64,000 nucleotides of DNA from Deltaproteobacteria bacterium (GTDB taxonomy: Bacteria; Desulfobacterota; Desulfomonilia; UBA1062), in the NCBI GenBank assembly GCA_015486075.1, contig WFSG01000005.1:186001-250000 (forward strand), read 5' to 3'. Position 1 is the first letter of the stretch. Every line of letters begins with the position of its first letter. The notes below the pieces were generated by a model. The model saw only the letters and a list, made by a program, of their open reading frames with translations. It was not told where the DNA came from and searched no databases. Shown here piece after piece: positions 50,821 to 59,687 of the stretch. Both the position numbers and the translations under genes were made by a program.

Positions 50821-51030
50821 ATGGAGGTAAAGGACATCTTTGTCAATAACATCATGAGGGTTTACAGGCACTCCGTTACCTCCAGAGATTATGTTGTTGG
50901 AAAGGATAAAGACAAGCTACCAGCTACAATAGCGATCTCAAGAGGAGGAAGCAGGCGTCTTTTTGAGGAGATCATGGAAGACCGTCTGAAAGCAAGCCTT
51001 AAGGAGGCAAAACAGGATGAAGATAAATGA
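50821..51030 (+). CDS. Small protein upstream of flgM, function unknown
   Basis: A 69-residue soluble, charged protein with an AGGGGAG site before the ATG, directly behind the sigma-28 promoter. It shows VYRHSVTSRDYVVGKDKDKLPATIAISRGGSRRLFEEIMEDRL, and its C-terminal half is helical. Its stop lies inside flgM (14-base overlap). I do not recognise a family; expression with the flagellar late genes suggests a flagellar role. Confidence 0.7.
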   Translation: MEVKDIFVNNIMRVYRHSVTSRDYVVGKDKDKLPATIAISRGGSRRLFEEIMEDRLKASLKEAKQDEDK

Positions 51031-51337
51031 CTCAACCTCTTTAGAACATCTAAAGGCTTACAATGCAAACACCGCTCAGAGGGTAGGTGCCAGTTCAGGT
51101 GCTGAGGACAATACGACATCCGTAAATAGGACTAATGGGTCCATTAGGGACAGGGTTGATATCTCCGACAATGTACAGCTCATGGTAAAGATAAAGGACT
51201 CAATAAATAAGAGTCCGGACATACGTATGGACAAGGTAAGGGATGTACAGGATAAACTGGCAAAAGGAGAATACAAAGCTGACTTTAATGCCATAGCAGA
51301 TAAGCTTTTAAGTCCTGATATAAGTAAGAGGATCTGA
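51017..51337 (+). CDS. flgM: Anti-sigma-28 factor FlgM
   Basis: Inhibitor of FliA that is exported when the hook is complete. The C-terminal FliA-binding part (about 45-106) reads DRVDISDNVQLMVKIKDSINKSPDIRMDKV...LAKGEYKADFNAIADKLL, matching FlgM. The N-terminal half is polar and presumably disordered. At 106 residues it is of usual size. It is coupled to the small upstream ORF under the sigma-28 promoter. Confidence 0.9.
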   Translation: MKINDSTSLEHLKAYNANTAQRVGASSGAEDNTTSVNRTNGSIRDRVDISDNVQLMVKIKDSINKSPDIRMDKVRDVQDKLAKGEYKADFNAIADKLLSPDISKRI

Positions 51338-51370
51338 GCCATATTCCCAATGGTTATCTCTTGCTGATTT

Positions 51371-52525
51371 TTACTTAGATATATCAAAATAGACACTATC
51401 TACATATTTTAGGTTCTTGTTCTTGATGTTAGATACGAACAATGGCCTTAAAGGATCGCCATTCGCTTTCATGATTATTCTAGAGCATACGTAGGTATCC
51501 CCCGTTATACTGCTGAATGCGGACTTTATATTTTTTGAGTTCCCTGAATGCATCATCTTGATTACATCCGTTGTCATAAAGTAGGCATCTGCTGCAAGGG
51601 CTACAGAAGAGTCCATTTCATTGCCACCTGTCTGCTTTCTGTAACGCTCCAAAAACCTCTTGCCTATTTTTGTATGTTTACATCCTACACTGAAATCAGT
51701 GATAATGTATACATCACGTATATTTTTATTGAGATAGCTTAATAGTTGTGATTCCCGGAAAATATCAGTTAGAAAAAAAGGTACATTTATTCCGCGTTTT
51801 CTTGCTCCATTGATTATGAGAGCACTTTCTTTGGCAGGCGCAGCACAAAATACTGACTCGCTATTCCCACTCAGGATAGATGCCATCAGGGGTATGAATT
51901 CTTTCTGACCCGTGTTTATGAAACTTGTACTGACTATACTGCCACCCGACTTTACGATCTGAGACGCAAACGCACTTGCTAACATAACCGAGGAATAACG
52001 ATCCTGGTCAACTATCAATGAGACTCGTCCTTTGTCCGTTTTATTCATTACAAGGTTTGCAGCTACTTTTGCCCTTAATGAGTCTGATACGCATGCTCTC
52101 CATGCATAATCGCTGTTACCCGTTATAAGTGGACTAGTGGATGTAGTGATTACAACGGGCACCTTAAACCTATTGGCTAACCTGATCGCAGGCAATGCCT
52201 CGTCGTTAGTTGCCCCTCCCACTAGAAACAATGGCTTGTAGTCCTTGATCAGCTGGAATACCACCTCTGAAGTATGCCCGGGATCGGACTTGGTGTCCTT
52301 GAATATTAGGTGGATCTTACGTCCACATACATCAGGCCTTAAGATGTTCGCAAGGATTATGCCTTGGCGCTGTTTTTTGCCCATGCCTCTTAAGGGGCCT
52401 GTAAGAGGTAAAAAGACCCCTATGGTGTATGTTCTATCCTTAGACCAGATCCGACTAGAGTAGGCATCTAAACTGCACAGCACGAGGCCTAGCATGATAG
52501 CTAATAATATCTTAAAGAGTTTCAT
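51371..52525 (-). CDS. ABC-type branched-chain amino acid substrate-binding protein (Leu/Ile/Val family)
   Basis: Exported type I periplasmic binding protein of 384 residues. A signal peptide (about 1-23) is followed by YTIGVFLPLTGPLRGMGKKQRQGI, the family opening. The two-lobed domain includes FLVGGATNDEALPAI and RVSLIVDQDRYSSVMLASAF. No permease or ATPase lies nearby, so it is an orphan binding protein, possibly a sensor or scavenger. It is inserted on the opposite strand between flgM and flhB. The ligand is unknown. Confidence 0.85.
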   Translation of the reverse strand: MKLFKILLAIMLGLVLCSLDAYSSRIWSKDRTYTIGVFLPLTGPLRGMGKKQRQGIILANILRPDVCGRKIHLIFKDTKSDPGHTSEVVFQLIKDYKPLFLVGGATNDEALPAIRLANRFKVPVVITTSTSPLITGNSDYAWRACVSDSLRAKVAANLVMNKTDKGRVSLIVDQDRYSSVMLASAFASQIVKSGGSIVSTSFINTGQKEFIPLMASILSGNSESVFCAAPAKESALIINGARKRGINVPFFLTDIFRESQLLSYLNKNIRDVYIITDFSVGCKHTKIGKRFLERYRKQTGGNEMDSSVALAADAYFMTTDVIKMMHSGNSKNIKSAFSSITGDTYVCSRIIMKANGDPLRPLFVSNIKNKNLKYVDSVYFDISK

Positions 52526-52642
52526 GGTCTTTTAAACTAGGCCTTTTATATGAAAAGATTGGATGATTCAAGGTGGGATTGAAAGGTCTTTATCCAGATG
52601 TATGGCTTCCATGTGGTATACATTTCGCATTGCTTTCTTTGT

Positions 52643-53725
52643 ATGCCAAAAGAAAACGAAGACGGACAGGAACGAACCGAACAACCTACTGCAAAAAGGA
52701 TTAGGGAATCTAGGGAAAAAGGACAGGTCTCCAAGAGCATAGAGGTCTCTACCGCACTTTTGTTTTTTGCAACCATAGTATCGTTTTATTTCTACATCCC
52801 GTCTGTTGGGATGAAAATGGCCTCTGCTGCGAGGATGTACTTAGGTAACCTGCATCTCTGGGATGGCACCACGGTCTCTCTGGTGGAGGTCTTCAGTAAG
52901 GCTGTCTACCTTATGGCGGGTATGCTGATGCCAATACTCTTGGTCCTACTCGTGGTGGGCATTCTTTCTAATATATCGCAGACAGGCCTTATCATAAGTG
53001 CTGAACCTATCAAGCCAAAGCTCTCCAAGCTGGATCCAATAAAGGGAATAAGGGAAAAGTTTTTTAGTTTCCGCGGACTGGAGCAACTCGTTAAGTGCAT
53101 AACCATCCTTGTAGTAATTGCGTTCGTGGCGTACAGATCGATCAAGAAAGATTTTCCATACCTACCAGCGCTTATAAATTGTGATATTAGTGTCATTCTT
53201 TTGACGTTTTTCAGGTCAGTTATGCACCTTCTGTGGAATGCATTGTGGATATTTGTGCTTATTGCCCTAGCTGATTTTATCTTTCAGAGATGGCAGCACA
53301 AGCAGGATCTTATGATGACTAAGGTTGAGGTAAAAGAGGAATTGAAACAGACCGAGGGCAATCCCCAGATAAAGAGCAGGATTAGGTCCATCCAGCTGCA
53401 CTTGGCGAGGCAAAGAATGATTCATGAGGTACCCAAGGCCGACGTGGTCATTACAAATCCAACACATTTGGCAATCGCTTTGCAGTACCTCAGGGGAAAG
53501 ATGATTGCTCCAATAGTTGTAGCAAAGGGAGCTGGTAGGTTGGCTGAAAGAATAAGAGAAGTGGCTAGGGATGCATCTATCCCAATTGTTGAAAACAGGC
53601 CTTTGGCCCATGCACTTTACACCTCGGTTGACGTAGGGGATGTGATACCAGAGGAGCTCTATAAGGCCGTGGCTGAGATACTGGCATATGTGTACCAAAT
53701 AAAGGGGAACTCTGTAGATGGCTGA
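52643..53725 (+). CDS. flhB: Flagellar export switch protein FlhB
   Basis: Inner-membrane component of the flagellar type III export gate that switches substrate specificity. The N-terminus GQERTEQPTAKRIRESREKGQVSKSIE is canonical. Four membrane helices (about 30-215) and the cytoplasmic domain with the NPTH self-cleavage site (VVITNPTHLAIALQY) follow. I start at the Met before PKENEDGQERTEQPT; the track's 15 extra residues are unlike FlhB. No strong ribosome site is seen. Its stop overlaps flhA by eight bases. Confidence 0.95.
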   Translation: MPKENEDGQERTEQPTAKRIRESREKGQVSKSIEVSTALLFFATIVSFYFYIPSVGMKMASAARMYLGNLHLWDGTTVSLVEVFSKAVYLMAGMLMPILLVLLVVGILSNISQTGLIISAEPIKPKLSKLDPIKGIREKFFSFRGLEQLVKCITILVVIAFVAYRSIKKDFPYLPALINCDISVILLTFFRSVMHLLWNALWIFVLIALADFIFQRWQHKQDLMMTKVEVKEELKQTEGNPQIKSRIRSIQLHLARQRMIHEVPKADVVITNPTHLAIALQYLRGKMIAPIVVAKGAGRLAERIREVARDASIPIVENRPLAHALYTSVDVGDVIPEELYKAVAEILAYVYQIKGNSVDG

Positions 53726-55787
53726 TTCATCGACATTGGCATACGGCCTACCAACAAAGTTTATCAACGATATGGTCATGGCAGTAGGGGTACTTGTAGT
53801 ACTTATTGTGGTACTGATCCCAATGCCAACCTTTGTGCTGGACATCACCCTTACGTTTAGCATTACCATTGCGTTGATAATACTAATGGTATCCATGTAT
53901 ACAACAAACCCCCTTGAGTTTTCGGTCTTTCCATCACTTCTACTTGTGGTCACCCTCTATAGGTTGTCCCTTAATGTTGCCTCCACGAGGTTGATACTGC
54001 TACACGGCTCAGAGGGCGAGCTTGCTGCTGGAAGGGTGATAAACGCCTTTGGTCAATTTGTGGTTGGCGGTAGCTACGTTGTTGGCCTGGTAGTGTTCAC
54101 GATCTTCGTGGTGATAAACTTCGTTGTAATCACAAAAGGTGCAACAAGGATAGGTGAAGTAACGGCAAGGTTCACATTGGATGCCATGCCGGGCAAGCAG
54201 ATGGCAATCGATGCCGATCTTAATGCTGGTATGATCACCGAGGAAGAGGCAAGGAGACGTCGAGAGATAATAAGCAGGGAGGCAGAGTTCTACGGCGCAA
54301 TGGATGGAGCCACGAAGTTTGTTAGGGGAGATGCAATAGCTGGTATCATTATAACCCTTATTAATATCATTGGGGGCATACTTATTGGTGTTGTTCAGCA
54401 GCACATGCCTCTAACTGACGCTTTAAAAACGTATACAACGCTTACCATCGGTGATGGCCTTGTTTCCCAGATCCCCGCGCTGATTATATCGACTGCAGCA
54501 GGTATCATAGTAACGCAGTCAGCAGTTGACATGTCAATGGGCAAGATGCTTGCCAGACAGCTATCTTTCCAGCCCATGGCCATATTAAGTGCTGCAGCGA
54601 TTATCTTTTTCTTTGGCTTGATACCGGGACTGCCTCATATTCCTTTTGTGTTGCTGGCCGTAGGAGTTGGGGCCCTGGGGTGGATAGGATTGAGGTCGAT
54701 ACCAGAAGAGGAAGAGGTCGAGGAGACTCCACAGGAAGAAGAAGCTACACCAGAGGCACTTTTACCCGTGGATGTCATGGAGTTTGAGGTGGGTTATGGC
54801 CTGATACCTCTAGTGGATATATCACAAGGTGGCGAGCTCCTTTCGCGCATAAAGACCATGCGTAAGCAACTAGCGCATGAAATCGGTATAGTTGTACCTG
54901 CCATTCATGTGCGTGACAACCTTGAGCTTAAACCAAATGAATATAGATTTTTGCTCAAGGGAGTCGAGGTGGCTAGGGGTGAAGCCATGGCAGACAGGCT
55001 ACTTGTACTTAACCCTGAGGATGAAAAGATAGACATACCCGGTATACCGGTTAAGGAACCTGCCTTTGGTCTACCATCGTTGTGGATAAAGAAAGGTGAT
55101 AGCGAACGTGCGCAGATATCAGGACTTACCGTGGTCGATGCTGCTACTGTGGTGGCTACGCACCTCTCCGAGATAATAAAGGTCAATGCGCACGAACTCT
55201 TAGGTCGCCAAGAACTTCAGGGCCTTCTAGATAATATATCTAGGACACATCCGAAGGTTGTTGAGGAACTTATACCAAATACCCTTCCGAGTGGTATTGT
55301 ATTAAAGGTGCTTAAGAATCTCCTGAAAGAAAGGGTTTCAATAAGGAATCTTCTTACCATACTTGAGACACTTGCTGATTACGGCATGGTAACCAAGGAT
55401 CCAGATATTTTGACAGAGTATGTCAGACAGTCCCTCATGCGTACCATATGCCAGCCATATACAAAAGACAACGAGATTCAGGTTCTTGCCTTGGATCCAA
55501 GGCTTGAAGCCATTATATCTGATTCCATTCAACACACTGAACATGGTTCGTATCTTGCAATTGATCTTGATAAGACACAAAGGCTGCTCCTAGCAATAAA
55601 CAAGGAGGTTGAGGGTTTGAGCAAACAAGGTGTTGTGCCTATTCTACTGACATCTCCTGTTATTAGGATATACCTTAAGCGCTTGATAGAGAGGTATCTG
55701 CCTGATCTTGTTATTCTTTCTCATAACGAGATTCCACCTGAAGTAACGATTAAAACACTGGGGATGGTGAGGATAGATGCAGATTAA
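53718..55787 (+). CDS. flhA: Flagellar export gate protein FlhA
   Basis: Large export-gate subunit. Eight membrane helices fill about residues 20-325, including the FHIPEP-type region SVFPSLLLVVTLYRLSLNVASTRLIL and VRGDAIAGIIITLINIIGG. A cytoplasmic ring domain (about 345-689) follows. An acidic linker EEEEVEETPQEEEATPEA joins the parts. The 689-residue length is standard. It overlaps flhB and flhF (11 bases). Confidence 0.97.
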   Translation: MADSSTLAYGLPTKFINDMVMAVGVLVVLIVVLIPMPTFVLDITLTFSITIALIILMVSMYTTNPLEFSVFPSLLLVVTLYRLSLNVASTRLILLHGSEGELAAGRVINAFGQFVVGGSYVVGLVVFTIFVVINFVVITKGATRIGEVTARFTLDAMPGKQMAIDADLNAGMITEEEARRRREIISREAEFYGAMDGATKFVRGDAIAGIIITLINIIGGILIGVVQQHMPLTDALKTYTTLTIGDGLVSQIPALIISTAAGIIVTQSAVDMSMGKMLARQLSFQPMAILSAAAIIFFFGLIPGLPHIPFVLLAVGVGALGWIGLRSIPEEEEVEETPQEEEATPEALLPVDVMEFEVGYGLIPLVDISQGGELLSRIKTMRKQLAHEIGIVVPAIHVRDNLELKPNEYRFLLKGVEVARGEAMADRLLVLNPEDEKIDIPGIPVKEPAFGLPSLWIKKGDSERAQISGLTVVDAATVVATHLSEIIKVNAHELLGRQELQGLLDNISRTHPKVVEELIPNTLPSGIVLKVLKNLLKERVSIRNLLTILETLADYGMVTKDPDILTEYVRQSLMRTICQPYTKDNEIQVLALDPRLEAIISDSIQHTEHGSYLAIDLDKTQRLLLAINKEVEGLSKQGVVPILLTSPVIRIYLKRLIERYLPDLVILSHNEIPPEVTIKTLGMVRIDAD

Positions 55788-56877
55788 GACATATAAGACC
55801 TTCTCGGTAAAGGATGCGATCAACCAGATAAAGACAGAGATGGGTTCTGATGCAGTAATTTTGTCGACCCGGGAGGTGAAGGACGAAAACTTTGGCATGA
55901 TGGCGAAGCCCATGGTGGAGGTTACAGCAGCTGTTGATTATGACGAAGAAATGTATCAGAGGCATGTAAAAAAGCAAGCTTCGCACCATACATACTCTAT
56001 GAATGATGATGTATCTAGGAAAACTTCAGATGATTTATCTTATGGACTTGGCAACAACATAGACATCATAGCTTCCGAGGTTAACAGGTTGAGTAGCATG
56101 GTAGAGATGCTTCTGAGGCATTCCGGTGTAAATCTAGGAAAAGCCTCTTTAGCCGTGGACGAGCTGGTATCCAGGGGCATGAAGACATCTTTGGCAAGAC
56201 TTATTACGGAGAAGATGGGGGAAAAAACAGACCTAGACAGTATAAAAGATGTTATTAAGAGGGTGATAAAGGTAGTAAGGCATCCATCTCCAAGGATCTG
56301 GGTCCTCTTAGGCTCAACGGGCGTTGGAAAGACTACCACTATAGCTAAGATTGCTGCAAGGGCAGTGATCAATGAATCTAAAAAGGTAGGTTTACTAAGC
56401 CTTGACACTTACAGGATAGGAGCAGTTGAACAGAGCCGCACATATGCAAAGATCCTTAATGTACCATTTAGGTCGGTTGCAACACCATCAGAATTTCGTT
56501 CAGCTCTAGCTAGATTTAACAGCATGGGGATGGACCTTGTCCTTGTGGATACGGTCGGTAGGTCACTATTATCGGATGCGTACATTGACGAATTCCAGAG
56601 GTTTTTCAACGGCATATCTGTCTACAAATCCCTGCTCATACCTGTTGCTACAAGGGAAAGGGAGATGGAAAGTGTGACAAGGTCTCTTTTAAACCTTGGG
56701 CTTGATAGCATGATATTTACCAAGGCTGACGAGGCATTGACGTTTGGTAGCATGATAAATCATAATCTGGTTTTCAGGATACCCATATCTTACCTGACCG
56801 TTGGACAGAGAGTCCCAGAAGATATTGAAGAGGCAAATGCTTCAAGGATAGTCGATATGTTTTTTGGAGAAGCATGA
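55777..56877 (+). CDS. flhF: Flagellar biosynthesis GTPase FlhF
   Basis: SRP-type GTPase that sets flagellar position and number. An N-terminal B region (MQIKTYKTFSVKDAINQIKTEMGSDAVILSTREV) precedes the NG domain with the P-loop GSTGVGKTTTIAKIAA, then DTYRIGAVEQSRTYA and DTVGRS. At 366 residues it is normal. It sits between flhA and flhG with overlaps on both sides. Polar flagellation is usual for organisms with flhF-flhG. Confidence 0.96.
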   Translation: MQIKTYKTFSVKDAINQIKTEMGSDAVILSTREVKDENFGMMAKPMVEVTAAVDYDEEMYQRHVKKQASHHTYSMNDDVSRKTSDDLSYGLGNNIDIIASEVNRLSSMVEMLLRHSGVNLGKASLAVDELVSRGMKTSLARLITEKMGEKTDLDSIKDVIKRVIKVVRHPSPRIWVLLGSTGVGKTTTIAKIAARAVINESKKVGLLSLDTYRIGAVEQSRTYAKILNVPFRSVATPSEFRSALARFNSMGMDLVLVDTVGRSLLSDAYIDEFQRFFNGISVYKSLLIPVATREREMESVTRSLLNLGLDSMIFTKADEALTFGSMINHNLVFRIPISYLTVGQRVPEDIEEANASRIVDMFFGEA

Positions 56878-57782
56878 TGGGTGATCAGGCACATACATTA
56901 AGAAAACTGGCTACGACAGATAAGGGGCATGTATCAGGCGTGAGGGTATTTTCTATTACCTCTGGAAAGGGTGGAGTAGGGAAGACAAGCCTTGTTGTGA
57001 ACATGGCCGTGTTACTGGCATCTAGAGGTAAGCGTGTGCTTGTCCTTGATGCTGATCTGGGGCTTGCAAACATAGATATAGTCCTAGGTTTGGCACCTCA
57101 CTACAACATCAAACATGTGCTTGATGGTGAGTGTTCCATAGAAGACATACTTTTGGAGGGTCCTAAGGGGATAAAGATTATACCTGCGTCTTCGGGTATA
57201 CAGGAATTGACAGATCTTAGCCATGAACAGGAACTTTCCCTTGTAAACGCACTTGATTATTTTAACCAGGAGATTGACTACATGTTGATCGATACAGGGG
57301 CAGGCATATCGAATAACGTAATGTATTTCAACTCGGCATCTCAGAACATAATCGTTGTGGTAACACCAGAACCAACGTCAATAACCGATGCATATGCCCT
57401 CATAAAGGTACTCAGGAGAAAGTACGGTATTAAGAGGCTTGGCCTTGTAATAAATAGTGTTGCATCAGTTAAGGAGGGTGAGGAAGTGGCACTAAAGTTG
57501 AGTACTGTATGCGAGAGTTTTTTAGGGGATGTTGTCCTGGATATGCTCGGGTCTATACCCTTTGATAGTGGTATATCCGAGTGTATCCGTAAACAGAAGG
57601 CTTTTGTAGATATATTTCCTGGAAGGGAGATGACCAGTAGATTAGGCAAGATTGTAAACAAGCTGGACAGCCTGCCAGTAAAGGATGGTGTAGGACATAT
57701 TCAATTTTTTCTTAAAAGAATGGTTATGAACCAGGTGGAAGGAAAAGATGATGCAGGATATAGCATTTCCCAACCTTACTGA
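56874..57782 (+). CDS. flhG: Flagellar number regulator FlhG (MinD/ParA-like ATPase)
   Basis: ATPase that antagonises FlhF to restrict flagella number. The deviant Walker A is SGKGGVGKTSLVVNMAVLLA, followed by VLVLDADLGLANIDIVLGL and the D-loop YMLIDTGAGIS. The 302-residue length fits. An N-terminal segment before the P-loop (about 25 residues) could contain the FlhF-activating element. It overlaps flhF by four and fliA by 35 bases, suggesting tight coupling. Confidence 0.95.
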   Translation: MMGDQAHTLRKLATTDKGHVSGVRVFSITSGKGGVGKTSLVVNMAVLLASRGKRVLVLDADLGLANIDIVLGLAPHYNIKHVLDGECSIEDILLEGPKGIKIIPASSGIQELTDLSHEQELSLVNALDYFNQEIDYMLIDTGAGISNNVMYFNSASQNIIVVVTPEPTSITDAYALIKVLRRKYGIKRLGLVINSVASVKEGEEVALKLSTVCESFLGDVVLDMLGSIPFDSGISECIRKQKAFVDIFPGREMTSRLGKIVNKLDSLPVKDGVGHIQFFLKRMVMNQVEGKDDAGYSISQPY

Positions 57783-58521
57783 AGAACAGAAGCTTCAACC
57801 GGAGATAAGGGACAAGGTTATTCAAGACTTTGCGCCATTGATAAAGTACATAGCTACGCGTCTAGCAATGCGCTTGCCACCGCATATTGATATACATGAC
57901 CTTATTAATGCAGGTGTTATAGGGCTTATAGATGCGATCGACAAGTTCGACGCCTCAAAGGAAATTAAGTTCAAGACATACGCAGAATTCAGGATAAGGG
58001 GAGCAATGCTGGACGAGCTCAGGTCAATGGACTGGGTGCCAAGGTCAGTAAGGCAAAAGGCACGCAAAGTTGAAGAGGCATATACTCGTTTGGAGAGTGT
58101 TCTTGGTAGGCCCGCTAAAGACGAGGAGGTAGCAAGAGAACTTGATATCGATATGGACAGTTTCTACAAGCTGTTATCAGAGACAGCTTCTGTATCCTTG
58201 CTCAGCCTGGATGATTTCGGCGAGGACAACACAGATCTTTCAAGAAGAAACCTCCTTGAATTCATCATGCAGGATGAAAAGACATGGCCTACGCATCAAC
58301 TCGGGCTTGCCGAGGTCAGGGAACTTGTGGCCAACGCCATTAAATCTCTTCCGGAGAAAGAAAGGATGGTTATATCACTCTACTACTACGATGAACTTAC
58401 TATGAAGGAAATAGGCCAGGTTTTAAAGTTTACAGAATCAAGGGTCTCCCAGATACATACCAAGGCAATACTCAGGCTTCGTTCCAAGATGGAGAGGATA
58501 CTAAAGGAGATGAAAGGCTAA
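57748..58521 (+). CDS. fliA: RNA polymerase sigma factor FliA (sigma-28)
   Basis: Sigma factor for late flagellar genes. Region 2 appears as HIDIHDLINAGVIGLIDAIDKFDASKEIKFKTYAEFRIRGAMLDELRSMDWVPRS. Region 4 is LPEKERMVISLYYYDELTMKEIGQVLKFTESRVSQIH. The 257 residues match FliA. The start is inside the flhG end with two adjacent Met codons. Its target promoter and antagonist FlgM both occur in this window. Confidence 0.96.
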   Translation: MMQDIAFPNLTEEQKLQPEIRDKVIQDFAPLIKYIATRLAMRLPPHIDIHDLINAGVIGLIDAIDKFDASKEIKFKTYAEFRIRGAMLDELRSMDWVPRSVRQKARKVEEAYTRLESVLGRPAKDEEVARELDIDMDSFYKLLSETASVSLLSLDDFGEDNTDLSRRNLLEFIMQDEKTWPTHQLGLAEVRELVANAIKSLPEKERMVISLYYYDELTMKEIGQVLKFTESRVSQIHTKAILRLRSKMERILKEMKG

Positions 58522-58565
58522 AGAAATTGTGCCTCATTTACGAATAGATATACGCGGAGGTTATT

Positions 58566-58949
58566 ATGGCAGTGGATAAGAATATAAAGGTTCTAGTGGT
58601 GGATGATTTTTCCACCATGAGGAGGATTGTAAAGAATATACTCCGTCAGCTAGGTTTTAATAACATCGTTGAAGCTGATGACGGCACAACTGGCCTTGGG
58701 ATACTTCAGAAGGAAAAGATAGACCTTATTATATCAGACTGGAATATGCCGAAGATGACAGGCCTAGACCTCCTGAAAACCGTAAGGTCCGATGATGCCC
58801 TCAAAGATATACCTTTTCTAATGGTGACTGCAGAGGCGCAACAGGAAAATATTATAGAAGCGGTTAAGTCCGGTGTGAGTAATTATATAGTGAAGCCCTT
58901 TACAGCCGAGACACTGGGTAAAAAGATAGAGCAAGTGTTCAATAAGTAG
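58566..58949 (+). CDS. cheY: Chemotaxis response regulator CheY
   Basis: A single receiver domain of 127 residues very close to classic CheY: VLVVDDFSTMRRIVKNILRQLGF, phosphoacceptor Asp in ISDWNMPKMTGLDLL, Thr in MVTAEA and Lys in VKPFTAETL. It binds the flagellar motor switch when phosphorylated. GCGGAGG precedes the ATG. It lies between fliA and the fliL-like gene. Confidence 0.95.
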   Translation: MAVDKNIKVLVVDDFSTMRRIVKNILRQLGFNNIVEADDGTTGLGILQKEKIDLIISDWNMPKMTGLDLLKTVRSDDALKDIPFLMVTAEAQQENIIEAVKSGVSNYIVKPFTAETLGKKIEQVFNK

Positions 58950-58973
58950 TCATGTATAACCAGGGAGAAGGAA

Positions 58974-59642
58974 GTGTCCGATGTATCCGATAGAAAGGCT
59001 GAACTTGATAGTAAAGATATAGAACTACCCGAATATGACAAGGCAAAGCTGGATAAAGAAGGCATAGAGGATAAAGCAGAGACTAGGATTGATAATAATG
59101 GAAAGGTAGACAGCAATAAAGAAGAAAATAATGAAGGTACAGGTCATGTAGTTAAAGGCGATGCCGTAACTGATGGGAAGGAATCAGATCAGGAGGACAG
59201 AGCTCACAAGAGATTCTCACCAAAATTATTAATTATTGCTGGAATCGGCGTCATGGTTCTGTGCCTTGGATCGGCATGGATCTTTATACATATGGGGCAT
59301 ATTAATAGTACAAGTGAGAAACCCAAGAAAGAAACCCTCACTCAAGTAATAACACGGACAGAATCAACAGATGGCGAACTTGTAATGGATCCGTTCATTG
59401 TTTTTTTCAGGACAAAGACCGGTGCAACAAAGCTACTCATAGCACAGGTAAGTCTTGGTGTAGATCCCGATCACAAGCAAGACCTTGTATCAAGGGAGTT
59501 TGATCTAAGGAGGAAAATACTTAATTGCCTATCATCTAATGTTCAGGTCTATAAAAAAAAGGAGATAGTAGACATTTTAAAGAGTGAGCTCAAGGTGTTT
59601 GGAATAAGGGATCTTGCCTTTGTAAGGTATAGTATAATGTAA
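58974..59642 (+). CDS. fliL: FliL-like flagellar basal-body-associated protein
   Basis: A long acidic/basic N-terminal cytoplasmic region (about 1-78) precedes one membrane helix (about 82-104, LLIIAGIGVMVLCLGSAWIFI). The periplasmic FliL-type domain follows (VMDPFIVFFRTKTGATKLLIAQVSLGVD, VDILKSELKVFGIRDLAFVRYSIM). FliL stabilises stator units of the motor. The start is GTG with GGAGAAGG. The N-terminal extension is longer than in most FliL, and the domain is divergent, so the assignment is by architecture and context. Confidence 0.75.
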   Translation: MSDVSDRKAELDSKDIELPEYDKAKLDKEGIEDKAETRIDNNGKVDSNKEENNEGTGHVVKGDAVTDGKESDQEDRAHKRFSPKLLIIAGIGVMVLCLGSAWIFIHMGHINSTSEKPKKETLTQVITRTESTDGELVMDPFIVFFRTKTGATKLLIAQVSLGVDPDHKQDLVSREFDLRRKILNCLSSNVQVYKKKEIVDILKSELKVFGIRDLAFVRYSIM

Positions 59643-59687
59643 TGTCCAGGGATTAGGGACAAGGGACTAGGCAGGGAGAGATGTGTT

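Noticed and set aside
52614-52632. GG-N10-GC sequence before flhB as a sigma-54 promoter
   Set aside because: Only the two dinucleotides match well, and the implied start site would fall at or beyond the flhB ATG.
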